Positions 13,701-25,732 are shown, numbered from the stretch's first letter. The stretch: DNA of 64,000 nt from Odontesthes bonariensis (GCF_027942865.1 NC_134510.1:22685209-22749208), one strand, 5' to 3'. The notes: generated from the letters alone by a model not told the origin. Numbers and translations are program-made.

Positions 13701-14787
13701 TCAGCTCTGGATCTCTCTGATCTGGAGTGAGATGAACTTGTTCGGGACCCTCTTGACCTAGACCGCGATCTAGATCTGGATCGTCTGCGATCCTTCTCCG
13801 ATCGAGATGAGCGTGAGGGTGCGTTTCTAGAGTCACGGTCTGATTTGGAGTAACTAGAAGACCTTTCATGAATCTCTGACCGCTTAGAGGAACTCTTTTC
13901 CCTTTCTGCCGCATGTGAACTAGAGGAAGACTTTTTTACTTCTTTGCTTCTGCTGTCAGAGTTTGTTTTACTTTTTGAGTCATCTGGTTTGCGGCTGGAA
14001 GACGTGTTGGGGGCCAAGTCTCCATCTGATTCTGAGCAAGGGGGGGGAGCACTGTCCGATTGTGACCTGGTTTTTCTTTTGTATACATTATTGTCGCGAT
14101 CAGTACTGCTGGAACTATCGCCATCTTTTCCTGAGGAATCAGCTGGTTTCTTGAGGCTGGAGTTTCCCTCTGTCTCAGAAGCTTCAGTGTGAACATTTTC
14201 AGAGGGGCAGACGCTGATGTCATTCTGTATCTGGGGCTGTGGGAATTCCTCTTCACTCTTACTCTCCAACGTTGTCGGAACATTCAATTCAGAGGTGTTC
14301 GGTTCTTCTGATGTAACAGGCGGTATATTTTCAGTCACAGACACACTTAGAATTTGCTTCTTGAAATGCATCTTTGCTAAGTTGGTTTTTAATCGAGTGG
14401 AGGAGGAGACAGATGTTTCAGTGTGTGTCTCTTCTGTGGATGGTGGTGCCAAGGGAGTCTGGTTTTGCTCGGTTTGGATGTCTGTGTTCTTCCCTGCTTT
14501 GTCCAAGGTTGACTGTGACAAGGCAGCATGTGGTTCAGATACAGACTTCTCAGGACTGGTAGGGATAAAGAATGGACTTTGCAGAGGCTTCTTTGTCTGT
14601 GAGAAGCTGAAGGACACTTTCTGACGACCCTGATCTTCTAGGTTGACCCTCATCTTGGTCCCTTTCGGTAAGAGGTGGTTGGATAGAATGACTCTGGGAG
14701 TCAAGCTCTTGATTAGGGCAGACTTGGATAGGCCCTCAACCTTTACCTATGATAAAAGAAACCACAAGAACACGTCACCTCAGCATA

Positions 14788-14819
<32 letters not shown>

Positions 14820-17800
14820 AAATGACACTACAATAATAAAAGGATACTAAAACGGGAAGAAAATACAAGATATTTACACAATTTACATAAACTTACCGAA
14901 GCGCCACTCCCTTCCTCTCTGTAGTTACGTGAGAACACCACGGGAACATAAAGGAGAGGAAAGGTAGGATCAGTTTACAGAGTCGGTGTAACACATCATT
15001 CACATAACTGAGACGATCAGGGGGAGTAAAATCAAAAACTTAAAATAACCTTGTGGGATGAGAGCAGGTCAAGTCAAGTCATCTAAATTTGTATAGCACA
15101 TTTACAAACATCCGAGGTAGAAGGTTTGAATAATACTTAAGCATACACAACGTAAAGGGTAAAACTGTAAGTAAGCACTTTCTCTTAGGGCAAGATTTCC
15201 CCTCAATATTTGACCCACGTTTGACATTGTCAAGGCGGGCTGTAGTTGTCCAATTCTGCAATTGGAAAAACATATTCCAATTGTTATAACAGTGAGGAGG
15301 ACGACTCGTGTAAATATGGAAAAGACAAACTACCCACAAGATGGACGGAATAGATATTCAACCCCACACTCTATTAATGTACACACTATTAATATAAGCC
15401 ACCATGGGCAGCAACACACACCCAATTAGATACCTTTCAAAGCAACAAGATGGGCTAACTTGCAAAACACATATTCAAATGTTTATCTTCTTTAGTCTGG
15501 TCTAGACAAGTCCAAACCATATTCAAATCAGACTCAGATCAGGTGGCCGAGTGTCTAATGCTGACATCGTGTTTCAAAGGGCTTTCTCACTAAGAGTCTT
15601 TCTACGTTCATTTTATTTCAAAGTGAACTGAGCCTGAAGAATAAAAATACCGAGAATGATAATAACATTTTAAAAAGCATGAAGTACGGTGTAATCTCTC
15701 ATCTTCCAATGTCACCGCCATTACATAAAAAGCTTTTATAACTCCAGAGTAATAAGTCAGGGTCGCAGACATTATTTTTCTTATTTCTCCTGTTAGGTCA
15801 TCGTAATAAAGATTTTGCGACCAAAAGAGGGTCAAGTGTCTCTTTAAACAGAAAATTGAAAAAAATAAAATAAATAAACTTTACATCGATGGAAAGAACA
15901 CGACTTTAAACTTAATATCTTATTAATGTATTTTGCGTTTATTCCCAGCTTCGCCAGGTCTTCACTGCAGCTGGTTTCAAATATTTATTAGTGGGCGTCT
16001 CTGCAGTTACTTTGCGTTCAGTAAGTAAAAGGCAGCTTGATCGGGTTGAGATCAGACAGTTGATTCAGCCGTTGCAGCATATCCAACTTAACTCCCTGAT
16101 TTCTCTTTGCTGTGCTTTTGCTTTTACAGATTATATTGTATGCATTGGCTCATGACCTGCTCCAAGCTTTCTAGATGTTTTTTTCTTTCTGCATCATTCA
16201 GGTACAGGTACGAATGCTGTCCCAGAACTGATCTGGCAAAGTATCAACTTGGCCTGACTGAATCTGAATTCTTATGAACAGTTTGCACTTTGAGGTGAAT
16301 CCTCTGTATTTTCTCTCATTAAGAAATTTCTTATTTCTTATGAATAATAACATTTGTGAGTTCAAGAGCACGTTCTTCACTTGGATGGATGTTGTGATGG
16401 GTTTGTTTTGTCACTATGAAAAAGCTAACAGAAATCGCCCAACACTGCGTCCACCTGTAGCCTTTCCATGTGGTTGAGCATCAATTGTATTCTAATGCTT
16501 GCTTTGTTTGCCTTACTCGCACTGGAAAGTTCATAAAAACAGCTCCTGAATGCAACACTTTGAATCAACTCTCAACCTCTTACTTGCTTAACTGATAAAG
16601 AACAAAAGAATCAATAACAAAGGAGTAGCCTACACGTCCATGAAAAAGCTTTTGAGTTAATGGCCCAACTACTTTTGGTCCCTTGGCAACTGGGGGCTTA
16701 TGTATATGTAAGTCTAAATCTAAATCCTCCCTCAAAAGCCATTTTGCGACTGGTCAAAGACCCACCAACAAACGTGAACACCTGGCTTCTCAGTGGAATG
16801 AGAAAGTGTTTAATTGCCACTCAGTGAGACGTCGAATGACTGCAGCAGTCACAGGGATTTTTCGACTCTGGCTCGACTGGGCACTGATGGAAACGCAACA
16901 TCTGGGTGAACACGCTGACTTTCATTGTGAATGCTGCACGCAGAGCCAGAAGAATGAGCACAGCTCCCTTTTTCTTTACAGAGGAGCACATTCAATGACT
17001 GTAACGCCTCACACAGAAGCTCTAGAAAATGACAGCAACAGCTCCAACAACAACAAACACGAATGAGCAATTTTACGTGCAATGGGCTGAGCAATGGACG
17101 CGATGAATGTGAATAAGTGGGTTTTTGTTCCACTTTTTGTTCTATTTAAATAAGCGTAGTTCCCTTAGAGCAAGCGTGATCTGAGTGTTGAGCAATAATT
17201 GGGTCATTTGTTCCCACAGGATTTAATTTTCTTCATTTCTCTCTGACCTTTAAAATTAGACACTTCTGCAGGGACACTGTATGCATTTATATTTATTTAT
17301 ATAAAGCTACAAGAAGAAGAATTAAAATCAAATGAATGCTGAACTCTTAGACGAATATCAGTCCAATAGTCTCAACTGTTTTTTCAGGTCAACCTCAACC
17401 TCAACCTCTAAATATCATACAACGTGCAAAACGAAGAACCATTCCTCATCATTTCAATGAACTTGTGACAAAACAAGGCACTCTTTTTTTTGTGCCCACT
17501 CCCCCAAGCTGTATTTTCATAAGACAGGCTAATGTACTTAACTGTCAAGTAACTTTTGGCTGACGATTACATAGTCTGGCTCAACTCAACTTTTCTCTAC
17601 TTTGCTTTCCACTGCAGACAGCATTCACTCAAAGTGGGTGGGATTAGCTAATCACTGCGGCACCGAAACACCTTCCTGGTGTGCACTATCATCAATGCGC
17701 TGTGTGAGTTTGCCACCAGGAAGATGTTCGATATCTTTGAGTAACAGATCATACCCTCGGTGAGTGGACAAAATAAACATTTAAAAAAAGCGGGCATTTC

Positions 17801-20599
17801 TACGTCGGGCTGTGAAAACCATGCTCGTCAGTGTTCCGTGAAAGCGTAAAAACGAGCTTGAAAACAAGTTCCTTTTTCAGGGACGGATATGTGTTTATGT
17901 ATGCAGGAATTCAACACTGGCGCAGACACATTCTTTTAAGCACACAGGGTGAGGGTTTTCATTGACCAATCAGGGGTCTGCAGTGTTTTCACATCACTGA
18001 TTAGTATCCACTCAGCTCGTCTGGAGTCTGGGTCGAGGTACTAATCCAGAAAGTACTTGATACCAGGTACTGTCTAGATCCAAATCAAGCCAAACCATGT
18101 AATGGAAAAGGACAAGAAATGATGACTTTGAATTTACGGTCAAAAAGTATTACCAGTAAAGAGTTCACAGACTATTTTGAACATCATACAACTTGATCAC
18201 CATAATATTATTTTTGCGGTCTAATACCTGATCTCTGACTTGAGCAGTGTGTCCATTGAGAAACTCGTCTAGGATTAGTAGGCCTGAAGAGGCTGCTCGG
18301 CAAGAATAATCCCAATCAGAGAAACGAGCCCTCCAATGTGACGGCACACCTGACAAAAAGAAAAATAGGTTGGCAATGAACCCAGTCTCTGAAACCATTA
18401 CAGCTTAGAGCTACTCTGTCAGCAAGTTTTGCTTTTAAAGTCTGTTACGTCTAAGGGAAGGTGCAACAAATGCATCACTTTTACCGTTTGTGTGATACAG
18501 AGATTACATAAGATTCGTCTTGACACTGGATGTGCGCACATAATAATAAAGGCAAAGATTTGTATTCCTGTGGATTGATTTGACTATTGAGTGGGCACAA
18601 TGCTATTAATCAATATCATTTTTGAGCCTCAAACCTGAATATTTGAAATAACGGTTGTGTCCTTCCCCAGGAAGTATTTAACTGAACTGTGCACAGTTAC
18701 CAGCCACCCTGTGCATTCTACCAAGAACCCACTCTGGAATATTTCTTGCTGTGTGAACACATTTCCAGCATCAACCTTCAACTGTGAAGTCCGAACCAAA
18801 ACATCCAAACATCCTCCAGAAATTCTCTGGTGTTTGTGTACAAAAACAGACTTGAGGTCATACCGGTTCACATGAATGTATTTTCCTCCACCCAGCTGGT
18901 GCATGACTCAAAGTGGTTCTGTGCCCAATAATGATCCAGCCATAGTGACTCGTTGCATTTTGTCCACGAAACATTTGAAAGCCCACCTTCAGGTATTGTT
19001 CGGGCCAATCTCTTTGCTTCTACTTTTGAAACCTATCCAATTTAGATCAAGAATTTAGTTGTTAATTTATGTGTATGCATTTGCAATAGTCTTCATGTAT
19101 AGCTCTGTTTCGGTGCAACTTAAACCTCTATTTTGGCCTAATTTATCCGAGGTTAACTTCAGTGTGTTACGTTTATTACTTTGTCCACAGACTTTCCTCA
19201 TACAAATACATTTATCACCTGAAGACGATTCAATACATACAGAACAATATGGATCTGTATGTGCATAGAAATAAAGATGTGTTCAGAATATCCACTTTCC
19301 AAATAATTGTGCTGGCTGTGAATACAAACTGTGTGCACAATGAGCAACAAGTATGTGTGAAGAGCATTCAACCGTTGAATAGAAAAAAACTTCTTCTGGC
19401 ATCGCTTCCTCAGATTTCTGTTATCTGTTGTTGCAATGTGGAAGCAAGTTGTGTGTTTATCAGCTTTTAGGCAAGCATTTCTCTGTTTTTTCTAGTATAG
19501 CAGGCTGTAAGTTTTCTAACTGTGGTTTCTTGAGTTGAGGCTAAGCAGACAAAGAGGTTACATTCACCCACCATGGTTTATAAATAGTGTAATAGTGTCA
19601 TTGTCAAAGGTAGAAGGGAAACATGGATGGATGCAGGGCGAGTGAAAAGCATGCATCTCATTATTTCAAGAGGAAGAAAATTATCCACAGGAACAAAAAG
19701 CCTTTACTTAAATGTTTATATGCAAATTATCACCTCAGCAGTGACTTTTAATTAAAAAATGGGATTCTAAAAGGTAGCATGGCCTTTACCGGGAGGGGGT
19801 TGCAGCCAAAACATGGCCTTTAAAAGCATGAATGTACTCCACTGTGACCACGAGAAGAGGATGCGTTGCAAACATTCAAATACTGTTAGGGTTTTATCAC
19901 TAGTAATAATACACCAACAAGAAAGTAATGAGCTGCAAGATAAAAACGCATTAACTTAGCAATTCGACTGTAATGCTACTTTAATAAAGACACTGGAACC
20001 AGCTACGCTAACTTGAGTAAGCTAGTAGAGAGCTCTCGGAGGCCATGTTTTAAGATAGCTTTAGCTCGTGTTGTGTCTCATAAAATAACCTGTATCACAG
20101 TCATATTCAGACAGGCCAACAATTACGTATTTGGAAACGTGACAATAAAGGCATTTAACTCGTTGTTGTCAAACGTAAACAACCGCATTTGCGAAAAACG
20201 CTAATCGATGAACTAACAAGAGCTAGTGCTAGCAGGGTTAGCTCATTCACCCACTGTAATTAGCAGCCTGTATGCTAACGTGACTATTAGATATTTGTTT
20301 AGTCCATTTTTCATGCGCATCAAGTGTGTAAGGTCAGAACAAACCTAGTGTTCTCAACCGTGACTGCTCGACGCCTTTCTAACGTTATTAAAACGTGTTG
20401 ATGGTTTTATATATACTTCCATTTTAGCATACAATTGATCCGTATGCTGAAGTATGTACAACCATCTTGGCTAGCATGCTAGCTGCTGATGTTTTGTTGT
20501 GTAGTTTGTTTGATAAGGACGAATGAAACATTGACTAAACATCGTTGGTTAATGAGATACTCACTTTACGAAGTGTTTAAGATCACAAGGATCCCCCAT
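759..20599 (-). CDS. setd2: setd2: histone H3 lysine-36 trimethyltransferase, complete, 21 coding exons
   Basis: SETD2 trimethylates H3K36 in the nucleus while bound to elongating RNA polymerase II. Coding exons in transcript order: 20565-20599, 14897-14918, 10725-14746, 10471-10602, 10092-10220, 8709-8832, 8526-8603, 8316-8413, 8025-8157, 7651-7785, 7431-7559, 6149-7315, 5962-6010, 5510-5876, 4683-5412, 4272-4397, 3403-3539, 3195-3306, 1695-1769, 1486-1587, 759-920. All have GT/AG borders and the sum is 8,064 nt, giving 2,687 aa (human is about 2,564). The order is a Ser/Arg-rich N-terminal region, AWS (about 1365-1420), SET (about 1421-1545, with NHSCEPNC and ELTFDYQ), post-SET CFCG, WW (about 2515-2548) and C-terminal SRI (about 2585-2687). 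The start MGDPCD resembles the internal MGDFYD of the human protein. Unusual parts are an Arg-Asp tract, a TLPSE repeat and a 22-nt second exon. Identity is firm; the two 5' exons are the least certain. Confidence 0.95.
1770..3194. other. setd2 intron, no recognised feature
   Basis: This intron lies between the WW-domain exon (3195-3306) and the first SRI exon (1695-1769). Open frames here are short, lack splice context and match nothing recognised. No transposon ends were noticed. Confidence 0.6.
4074..4085 (-). promoter_or_regulatory. CTCF-like core motif in a setd2 intron
   Basis: The plus-strand accccctagtgg reads CCACTAGGGGGT on the minus strand, close to the vertebrate CTCF core CCASYAGRKGGCR. 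It lies between setd2 exons 3403-3539 and 4272-4397. A short motif like this can occur by chance or within a dispersed repeat. Confidence 0.3.
5618..5790 (-). repeat. setd2: Arg-Asp dipeptide tract encoded in a setd2 exon
   Basis: On the plus strand this is a run of tctctgtc/cctgtccc hexamers. Read on the minus strand in the setd2 frame it gives a long series of Arg-Asp dipeptides, broken by DYD, DWD and RER and flanked by an Arg-Glu run on the N-terminal side. The corresponding human exon has only short RD/RE stretches. The ORF stays open and the flanking [11 protein letters not shown] resembles the human SLSPPSSAYERG, so this is an in-frame expansion and not a gene of its own. Confidence 0.9.
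6309..6416 (-). repeat. setd2: Coding 18-bp minisatellite ([12 protein letters not shown]) in setd2
   Basis: Six head-to-tail 18-bp units: three of the gtgacc form then three of the gtggcc form, each followed by tcagagggcaga. Each encodes a TLPSE-A/V hexapeptide in an acidic region of the large 3' exon (6149-7315), just before MPVEPSVM and the conserved [20 protein letters not shown]. The unit length is a multiple of three, so copy-number change keeps the frame. Confidence 0.93.
8025..10602 (-). other. setd2: setd2 catalytic block (AWS-SET-post-SET exons)
   Basis: Six exons (10471-10602, 10092-10220, 8709-8832, 8526-8603, 8316-8413, 8025-8157) carry the catalytic core. The AWS cysteines begin at MQCEC and run through CGEDCLNR and CSSRC. 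SET motifs visible are [11 protein letters not shown] (cofactor-binding side), YCGEV, the conserved [11 protein letters not shown] and FDYQFQRYG. The post-SET zinc cysteines are CFCGAQSC. All key residues known from the human enzyme appear intact, so the enzyme should be active. The intron between 8832 and 10092 carries a LINE in the same orientation as the gene. Confidence 0.93.
8959..10038 (-). mobile_element. 5'-truncated L1/Tx1-like LINE in the setd2 SET intron
   Basis: Read on the minus strand, 9236-10035 encodes the C-terminal part of a non-LTR retrotransposon ORF2, with [30 protein letters not shown] and a Cys-His motif ([15 protein letters not shown]). An overlapping frame at 9064-9291 continues with DPPTEEQW and [16 protein letters not shown], so at least one frameshift separates the two. 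The 3' end is A-rich (about 8960-8985 on the plus strand as T). A 9-bp direct repeat, tgttgtctg, flanks it at 8950-8958 and 10039-10047, the expected target-site duplication. It has the same sense as setd2 and is dead through 5' truncation. Confidence 0.85.
14788..14815. repeat. Poly(T) tract (poly-A on the setd2 strand)
   Basis: About 27 consecutive T in the intron just upstream of the large setd2 exon, antisense to transcription. Confidence 0.85.
15070..15110. repeat. Fish retroposon tail-like fragment
   Basis: The tandem tcaagtcaagtca followed by atttgtatagcacattt resembles the 3' tail shared by several teleost LINE/SINE families. A similar tail occurs at 28930-28960 in this window. No body of the element is recognisable next to it. 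Confidence 0.4.
17561..18110. mobile_element. MITE-like inverted-repeat element in the setd2 5' intron
   Basis: The left end reads attacatagtctggctcaac and the right end, on the opposite strand, reads attacatggtttggcttga, giving imperfect terminal inverted repeats about 550 bp apart. The inner sequence, with ggtactgtctagatcc and gaccaatcaggggtctgcag, resembles a common teleost non-autonomous DNA element. There is no coding capacity. The ends are eroded and no target-site duplication was fixed. Confidence 0.55.
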
Positions 20600-22490
20600 C
20601 TTCGAAATAATCGCTAATTGCCCCCTTGTAAAACATCAAGCAGCAACGTATACCGACGTCAAATCCATACGGAGCTGTCGGAAATGATCGGCGGCTCAGT
20701 AGCTCCAGACCTGGTGCTGCGCCCCAGCTTGAGCATGGGTGAATGTTGGTACAACCGAGCTAGCATGTGCTCACATAGTCAGCTAAGAGTTCGAGGAGAG
20801 CTGGGTGGCACATGCAATCACGACAAAACAAACTAGTCATTTGTTCAACCTGTCAGTTATAAGATTAAAACATCTGATTCGTCTGAAGGATTTTGGACAT
20901 GTCTTTTTAATGCTTTTTGCTCAACCCACTGACACTCAGAGTGTGCCCCTGGCTGTGGCTGCTATGTTCAACATCACATGATGTGGGAACACAGCTGGCG
21001 CGAACCCTGCAGAGCTCTGCGGACATATATAGTACAGCTGATAGACACATCTATCAAATGGGTTAAAACCGGCATCCTTTCTTCTTGGTTGGAGAATGAT
21101 TTATTAGATAAAGAATTAAATAATGGGCACCTGGAAACATACATTTGTAAGGTCCCTAATTAATTTCATCTTTGTGAGAAGGGTTGCTTATGCTGTATAT
21201 TTTTTTCTAACACTTTTTTTGCTTTTGTGTAACCATTCTGTGTCTTTTTGAGAAGGTTTTGTGACTCATCTTGTTGTTTTGCATCTCTTTTGTGTCACAT
21301 AAGGGCACTGTATCTCAGTGTGTCTTTATTTTTAGCCACTTGCGGTCATTATGTTTATCTCTCTGGTTGTTTTTATATCTAATTGTAATCATATTGCTTT
21401 TTATTTTTTTGACATTTTATCTTTTTGTGGTCCTTTTTACATGTCCTCTGTTTACATTTATGTGTCACCTTCTTGGCCAAAAACTCTCCAGTGGGGAGCT
21501 ACTGGCCTTCAGACCTGGGCACAGGCCTGTTTAAGCAATTAATAGTGTGGCCAGTGAATTAATTTAAAAACACTCAACTCCTATGATTGAGGATGATTTT
21601 TAAAAAAAAACAATCACTTAATTTCAGGACAAATAGGCATCTGTTTTTACAGAACATTATGCACTTAACTGAAAGCATTTCCTGTTTAACACATTTGAAT
21701 GTTAATTTAAAATAAAGCTGAGAACACAGAGAAATCAAACGTCCCAGGACTGCTATGGCTTCCCATGATTGTGGTAGAGATTTGTGATTCTGACTGAAAT
21801 CTGGTTTACTGGTGGACAAAACCAGTTTGTTGATCCTGACCAGCAGTACCCACACATAGCCCACCTGGTCAGGATTGATCTGCAGTCCTCCAGGTCACTT
21901 TATATGGTAGCTGCAGATGCAAAGTCATGGAATAATTGATATTCAACCATCTGGCGATGTTGCTATGTTCCTTTCACTGTGAGAAGATACATCCGTCTTA
22001 CACTCAGAAGTAGCTATCTCATCAGTATTTGTGAGAAGCACTGGAGATCTCTGTAATACAAAAATAATGCTGTGATGATAACATTGCTTCGTTTCTCGAT
22101 GTCAGACACAGAAAAAAAAAAAAAAAGATCTGCCAGGGTTCCTCACATTGTTAGACAATGTTTTATGATGATTTAAAGAGATTTTGTGAAAATGAGAGCC
22201 CCGCATGGAACCAGATGCTTCTGTGGAAGATTTGGCCTTGAAATATTTTTAAAATTTCGGAAGATTGTCCACATGAGAAAAATATGCAAGATTAGAAAAA
22301 TAGAATAAACTTGACCCAAAACTGACAGAAAAGACTGGAAATATGTTGTTGTTGATATTTAACATACATAGCTATGTTGGTGAAAAGAAAAAAGGAGAGT
22401 TGGGTGGCAAGGCTTTATTTCATAAAAACAATTTACTTAAATATTTGGAGGAAACAGCTATAATATCCAGAATGACCCCCTCCTAAGGTC
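20600..22490. other. Intergenic region between the setd2 and rbm12b starts
   Basis: The two genes diverge from this interval, so it should hold the setd2 promoter near 20.6-20.9 kb and the rbm12b promoter near 22.4-22.5 kb. The middle is AT-rich with no recognised gene or repeat ends. Confidence 0.55.
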
Positions 22491-22499
22491 ATGGTGTTA

Positions 22500-22717
22500 T
22501 ACATGCCGGTACAGTAGATGGCAGAATGCAATTTTGACGCTACGTTGTCGCCTGCACCTCGACAACGACGAAGAAGAAACCACTCCCACAGGCTCCAAGG
22601 CCGAGAACAGCATCGCTTCCTATTCGGTTTATCTGAATATATCTTCAATTTTGTCTATTCGCTCGTTTTTAAAAAAAAACAAACGTTTTTTTGCGAGAGT
22701 TTGTGCTTGTGCTTTGT
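22500..22717 (+). other. rbm12b: Probable non-coding first exon of rbm12b
   Basis: A GC-richer patch (cgcctgcacctcgacaacg) leads to a good donor, gctttgt|gtaagt, after 22717. It lies 3 kb upstream of the coding exon's acceptor. Human RBM12B also has untranslated 5' exons and one coding exon. The transcription start was not determined. Confidence 0.4.
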
Positions 22718-25700
22718 GTAAGTTTGTACGACAGTAAGATGTCTAATTTGTGGCATGACTTTTAATGAGAATGTTGCAATTGACCGTCAAGTGAGCTAGT
22801 ACAAGGCCTGCCAGGATAGCAAGCTAATGTCAGCTAATGTTAGCTAAGCTCGGTATTTTGCTGTGCTTTGTTTGGGAGTCTACGGTGTCTGCTACCCATA
22901 TTGTTTACTGACAAATGACAACTGTGTTACATTGTGCACAACGTGACTGTCATTTCGGGTTTTGGTCATGGTTATGGTACTTGGACATTTAATTGCTTTT
23001 ATCAACGGTAACAGCGTGTTTGGTGATGTACTGTGGTTTTTTATTTACCACGCACACAGGATTTATTTTATTTTTGGTGGATGCAACTACCTGGACTGAA
23101 AACATGGTGTCACCCGATGTGCTAATTAGCGTGTTTTTGAGCGTTTTCTTAACTGAGAAATGTCTGTCTTGTGTTAGCTAAGGGGTTAACGTTGGCTGCT
23201 CTCTTGTTTCCGGACTGGTTGATTAGTGCGGTTCCTAAAGTATGACTTTCACAGCAAAAGAGTCATAATGTGAGATAGTTTCATGTCAAACCGAGAAATC
23301 TACAGTTACTCTAACTCTGTTGGAATACGAAGAGGTATCTGATGACTTGCTGCCTTATTATGGGCTAATAAGGATGGATGCTGTGGGATTTGACCATTTA
23401 CTTTGTGGGACAGTGGTTGGATGATATGCAACTAAGGATCCCTGGTATACTTGTATGGTTAAGAGTGTAGAGATCGCATACTTGGATTGTACTCAACCAT
23501 CTTCCAGATACTGGTGCTTCAATTTAGAAATGCACAACTTCCAGGAATTGACTGGTTTTTGGGTGATTTCAGGGATTCACAATATGTCAATGGCTGAAAG
23601 GATGGAACAATTTGGGAACGTGGTTGGAGGATCTGAAGCAATGCAACACTGCATGGGAAGAACCATACAGAGGGACAACATCCTGATCCTGTTGCTTTTT
23701 ATTTATTTATTTATTTATTTTTTTTTAATTGCCATCATAAACAGTCAGGCTTGCCTCATGGAGCAGCCTGTCCTGTCAGGATGGCACCACAGGGAAGAAA
23801 TCTCTCCTGCGATCAGTTCAGCAGCGGAGATGCCGAATCAAAATGTACACGGTGGAGTTAGTCCAAGAAAAACGAAGCGGAAAGTCCTTATTACCCTTGG
23901 TTTTGAAGGCAGGAGGGGTCCCATGTTGGCTGGAGCACTGACCTTTTAAGCTGGCCCAAACAATCTGTTTTTGTAAATTAAATGTTAAATGTGGATTTTT
24001 TTTTTTAAGCAGTGAACATCTAATTGGCCTGCAAAATTGGAGTGGAGTATATGTAATTGCATTCTTACCACAGAATGACGTCAGACTTTGTCTGTGTGTG
24101 CATAGTATAGAAATGCAGCGAGTGCTTGGTGACTAACTGGAATCGATGTCTGCATATCTGCAACATGTCAACTTTGTAAAAGTTTGTGAGTTAAAACAAA
24201 ACTTAAGGAGACACAGGTCAACAGAGCAGCATTTCCCCTAGATCAGTAATGAAGTGAAGTGGTTTACAAAATAGAATAAAAAAACTCCAATCATAGCACT
24301 ATATGCAACTACTCAACCAGCTTAAATTTCAATAAAAGAAGCCTCCCTCTGAGCTGGTCAAATAACCCTGGTCACCTGTGAGACTAATGTTTGGAGATTA
24401 TTTGCAATGTGCCGAACTTAAGAAATAACTCTAATATTAGATAAAGTTGAAAATGCGATGGATGGATTTTGATTGTAGAACACAGCCGTGCAGTTAAGTG
24501 AGAGGACGTTATAGTTGGTTAGGATTGGCCAAGAGTCAGTTCATGTGCAGCTTGGTAATTTGAGTTTTTGCGGACCAGCAGGACCAGCTGAGTGCGCACG
24601 CAAGTCCCTCTCATTGAGTTGGAGGCTACTTCCTGCTTCCAGTTTTTGCCCCAAGAAAGAAGTTCCTCAGATTAAAAAAAAAAAAAAAAAGGGGGAGTTG
24701 GAGAGGGATACAACCCGAGTCAGCACTGGTCTGTGTTTCTTTTGAGCTTTGATCTGAGATGCTGATTCTCTCCTGGGAAATCCTGTTTTGTTTAGTTGCA
24801 TCCTTTTTTTAAAAGCACCAGTGGCCTTTATTGGAAAGTTGCTTGTGAGGAAATGGGACAGAAAGTGAGGGAGGGGAAGGACGATGGGCGCCGAGCCAGG
24901 AATTGAACCGGGGGACGGCTGCATTGTGGAGCTTAAGCCTCTGTGTATGGGATGCGTGCTCAACCCACTGAGCTGACCGGCACCCTTTTGTTGCACTCTT
25001 AATACAATAATGCACGATGTTACTAATTCCAAGTGCTGTGTTTTTGGATATAACGGCAAGTGACAAAGAGAAATGGAATGGTTATCATGTTGTTTAAACA
25101 TGTAAAATCACTCGGATGGACACATTGGGATGTCGTACATGATATAGGAGGGCTGCAGCTGAACAGTATTGACTGTCCTAGAATTTGAAAAAGACACTAT
25201 TCTTTGTCCAGAGGTAATTGGGGTGAATGTAGGGCTTGGTGTTTTTCGGCTAGAGTTTTTTGTGTGACGGGTGAAGAATTGCTTTAGTTGGATCCTAACC
25301 GGTACTAATAAGGACCATTTCAGGACTGGACTTATGATGGATCACTGTGACTGTCCAATTTGAAAGGCTCTAAAGAACTGCACACTTTTTTTTGCTAAAT
25401 AAGTGGACCGAATTGATCAGCTTTTTTTTTTTTTTTTTTAACCCAGGAAAGTGATGCCGAGTATGTGGATGCGTTCAGTTGATATTTGTTGAGATTTCCT
25501 CTCTGGAGCCTTGGATGTGATTTATGATGAGTTGAAACTGTTTACCTCGATCATTTTAAGTTTGCAGCCTTGAGCGTTTTAAAGTTGGCTTTTGTGGACG
25601 GTGATTATAATGGGTTATTTCCTTTAGATGTCCATTTCTTTGCGTTGCTGTTCAAGTTTAATCGGGAAATTGATCCCAGAGCAAGTGGGGCTCTGGAGGC

Positions 25701-25732
25701 AATAATGTTATTCTTTACCCTTTTGTCTACAG
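22718..25732 (+). other. rbm12b: Long 5' intron of rbm12b
   Basis: About 3 kb between the probable first exon and the coding exon. It contains a SINE at about 24803-24986, a TTTA repeat near 23699-23720 and several T runs. The open frame at 23455-23949 has no recognisable domain or start context and is not called as a gene. Confidence 0.45.
24803..24986 (-). mobile_element. tRNA-derived SINE, antisense in the rbm12b 5' intron
   Basis: On the minus strand the element starts with a tRNA-like head. It has an A box, TCAGCTCAGTGGGTTGAGC (24958-24976), and a B box, GGTTCAATTCC (24899-24909). A pyrimidine-rich body follows, then CCAATAAAGGCC and a short A-rich tail (about 24803-24812). The layout and the AATAAAGGC tail are typical of teleost tRNA-SINEs. 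It cannot fold as a full tRNA because of the long spacing between the boxes, so it is not called a tRNA gene. Confidence 0.8.

Larger units (their letters stand above)
14919..20564. other. Long 5' intron of setd2
   Basis: About 5.6 kb between the first coding exon and the 22-nt microexon. It contains a MITE at about 17561-18110 and a short LINE/SINE-tail-like stretch near 15070-15110. No credible coding exon was found in the rest. Long introns after a short first exon often hold enhancers or alternative first exons, but nothing here proves that. Confidence 0.6.

Noticed and set aside
13084-13914. 276-aa minus-strand frame overlapping the large setd2 exon
   Set aside because: Alternative frame of a Ser/Arg-rich, GC-biased exon; the setd2 frame is open for over 1,300 codons and conserved.
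23455-23949. 164-aa plus-strand open frame in the rbm12b 5' intron
   Set aside because: No recognisable domain and interrupted by a poly-T/TTTA tract translated as a Leu/Phe run; chance ORF.
24899-24986. Possible tRNA gene on the minus strand
   Set aside because: A and B boxes are present but the spacing is too long, no acceptor stem closes, and a SINE body and tail follow.
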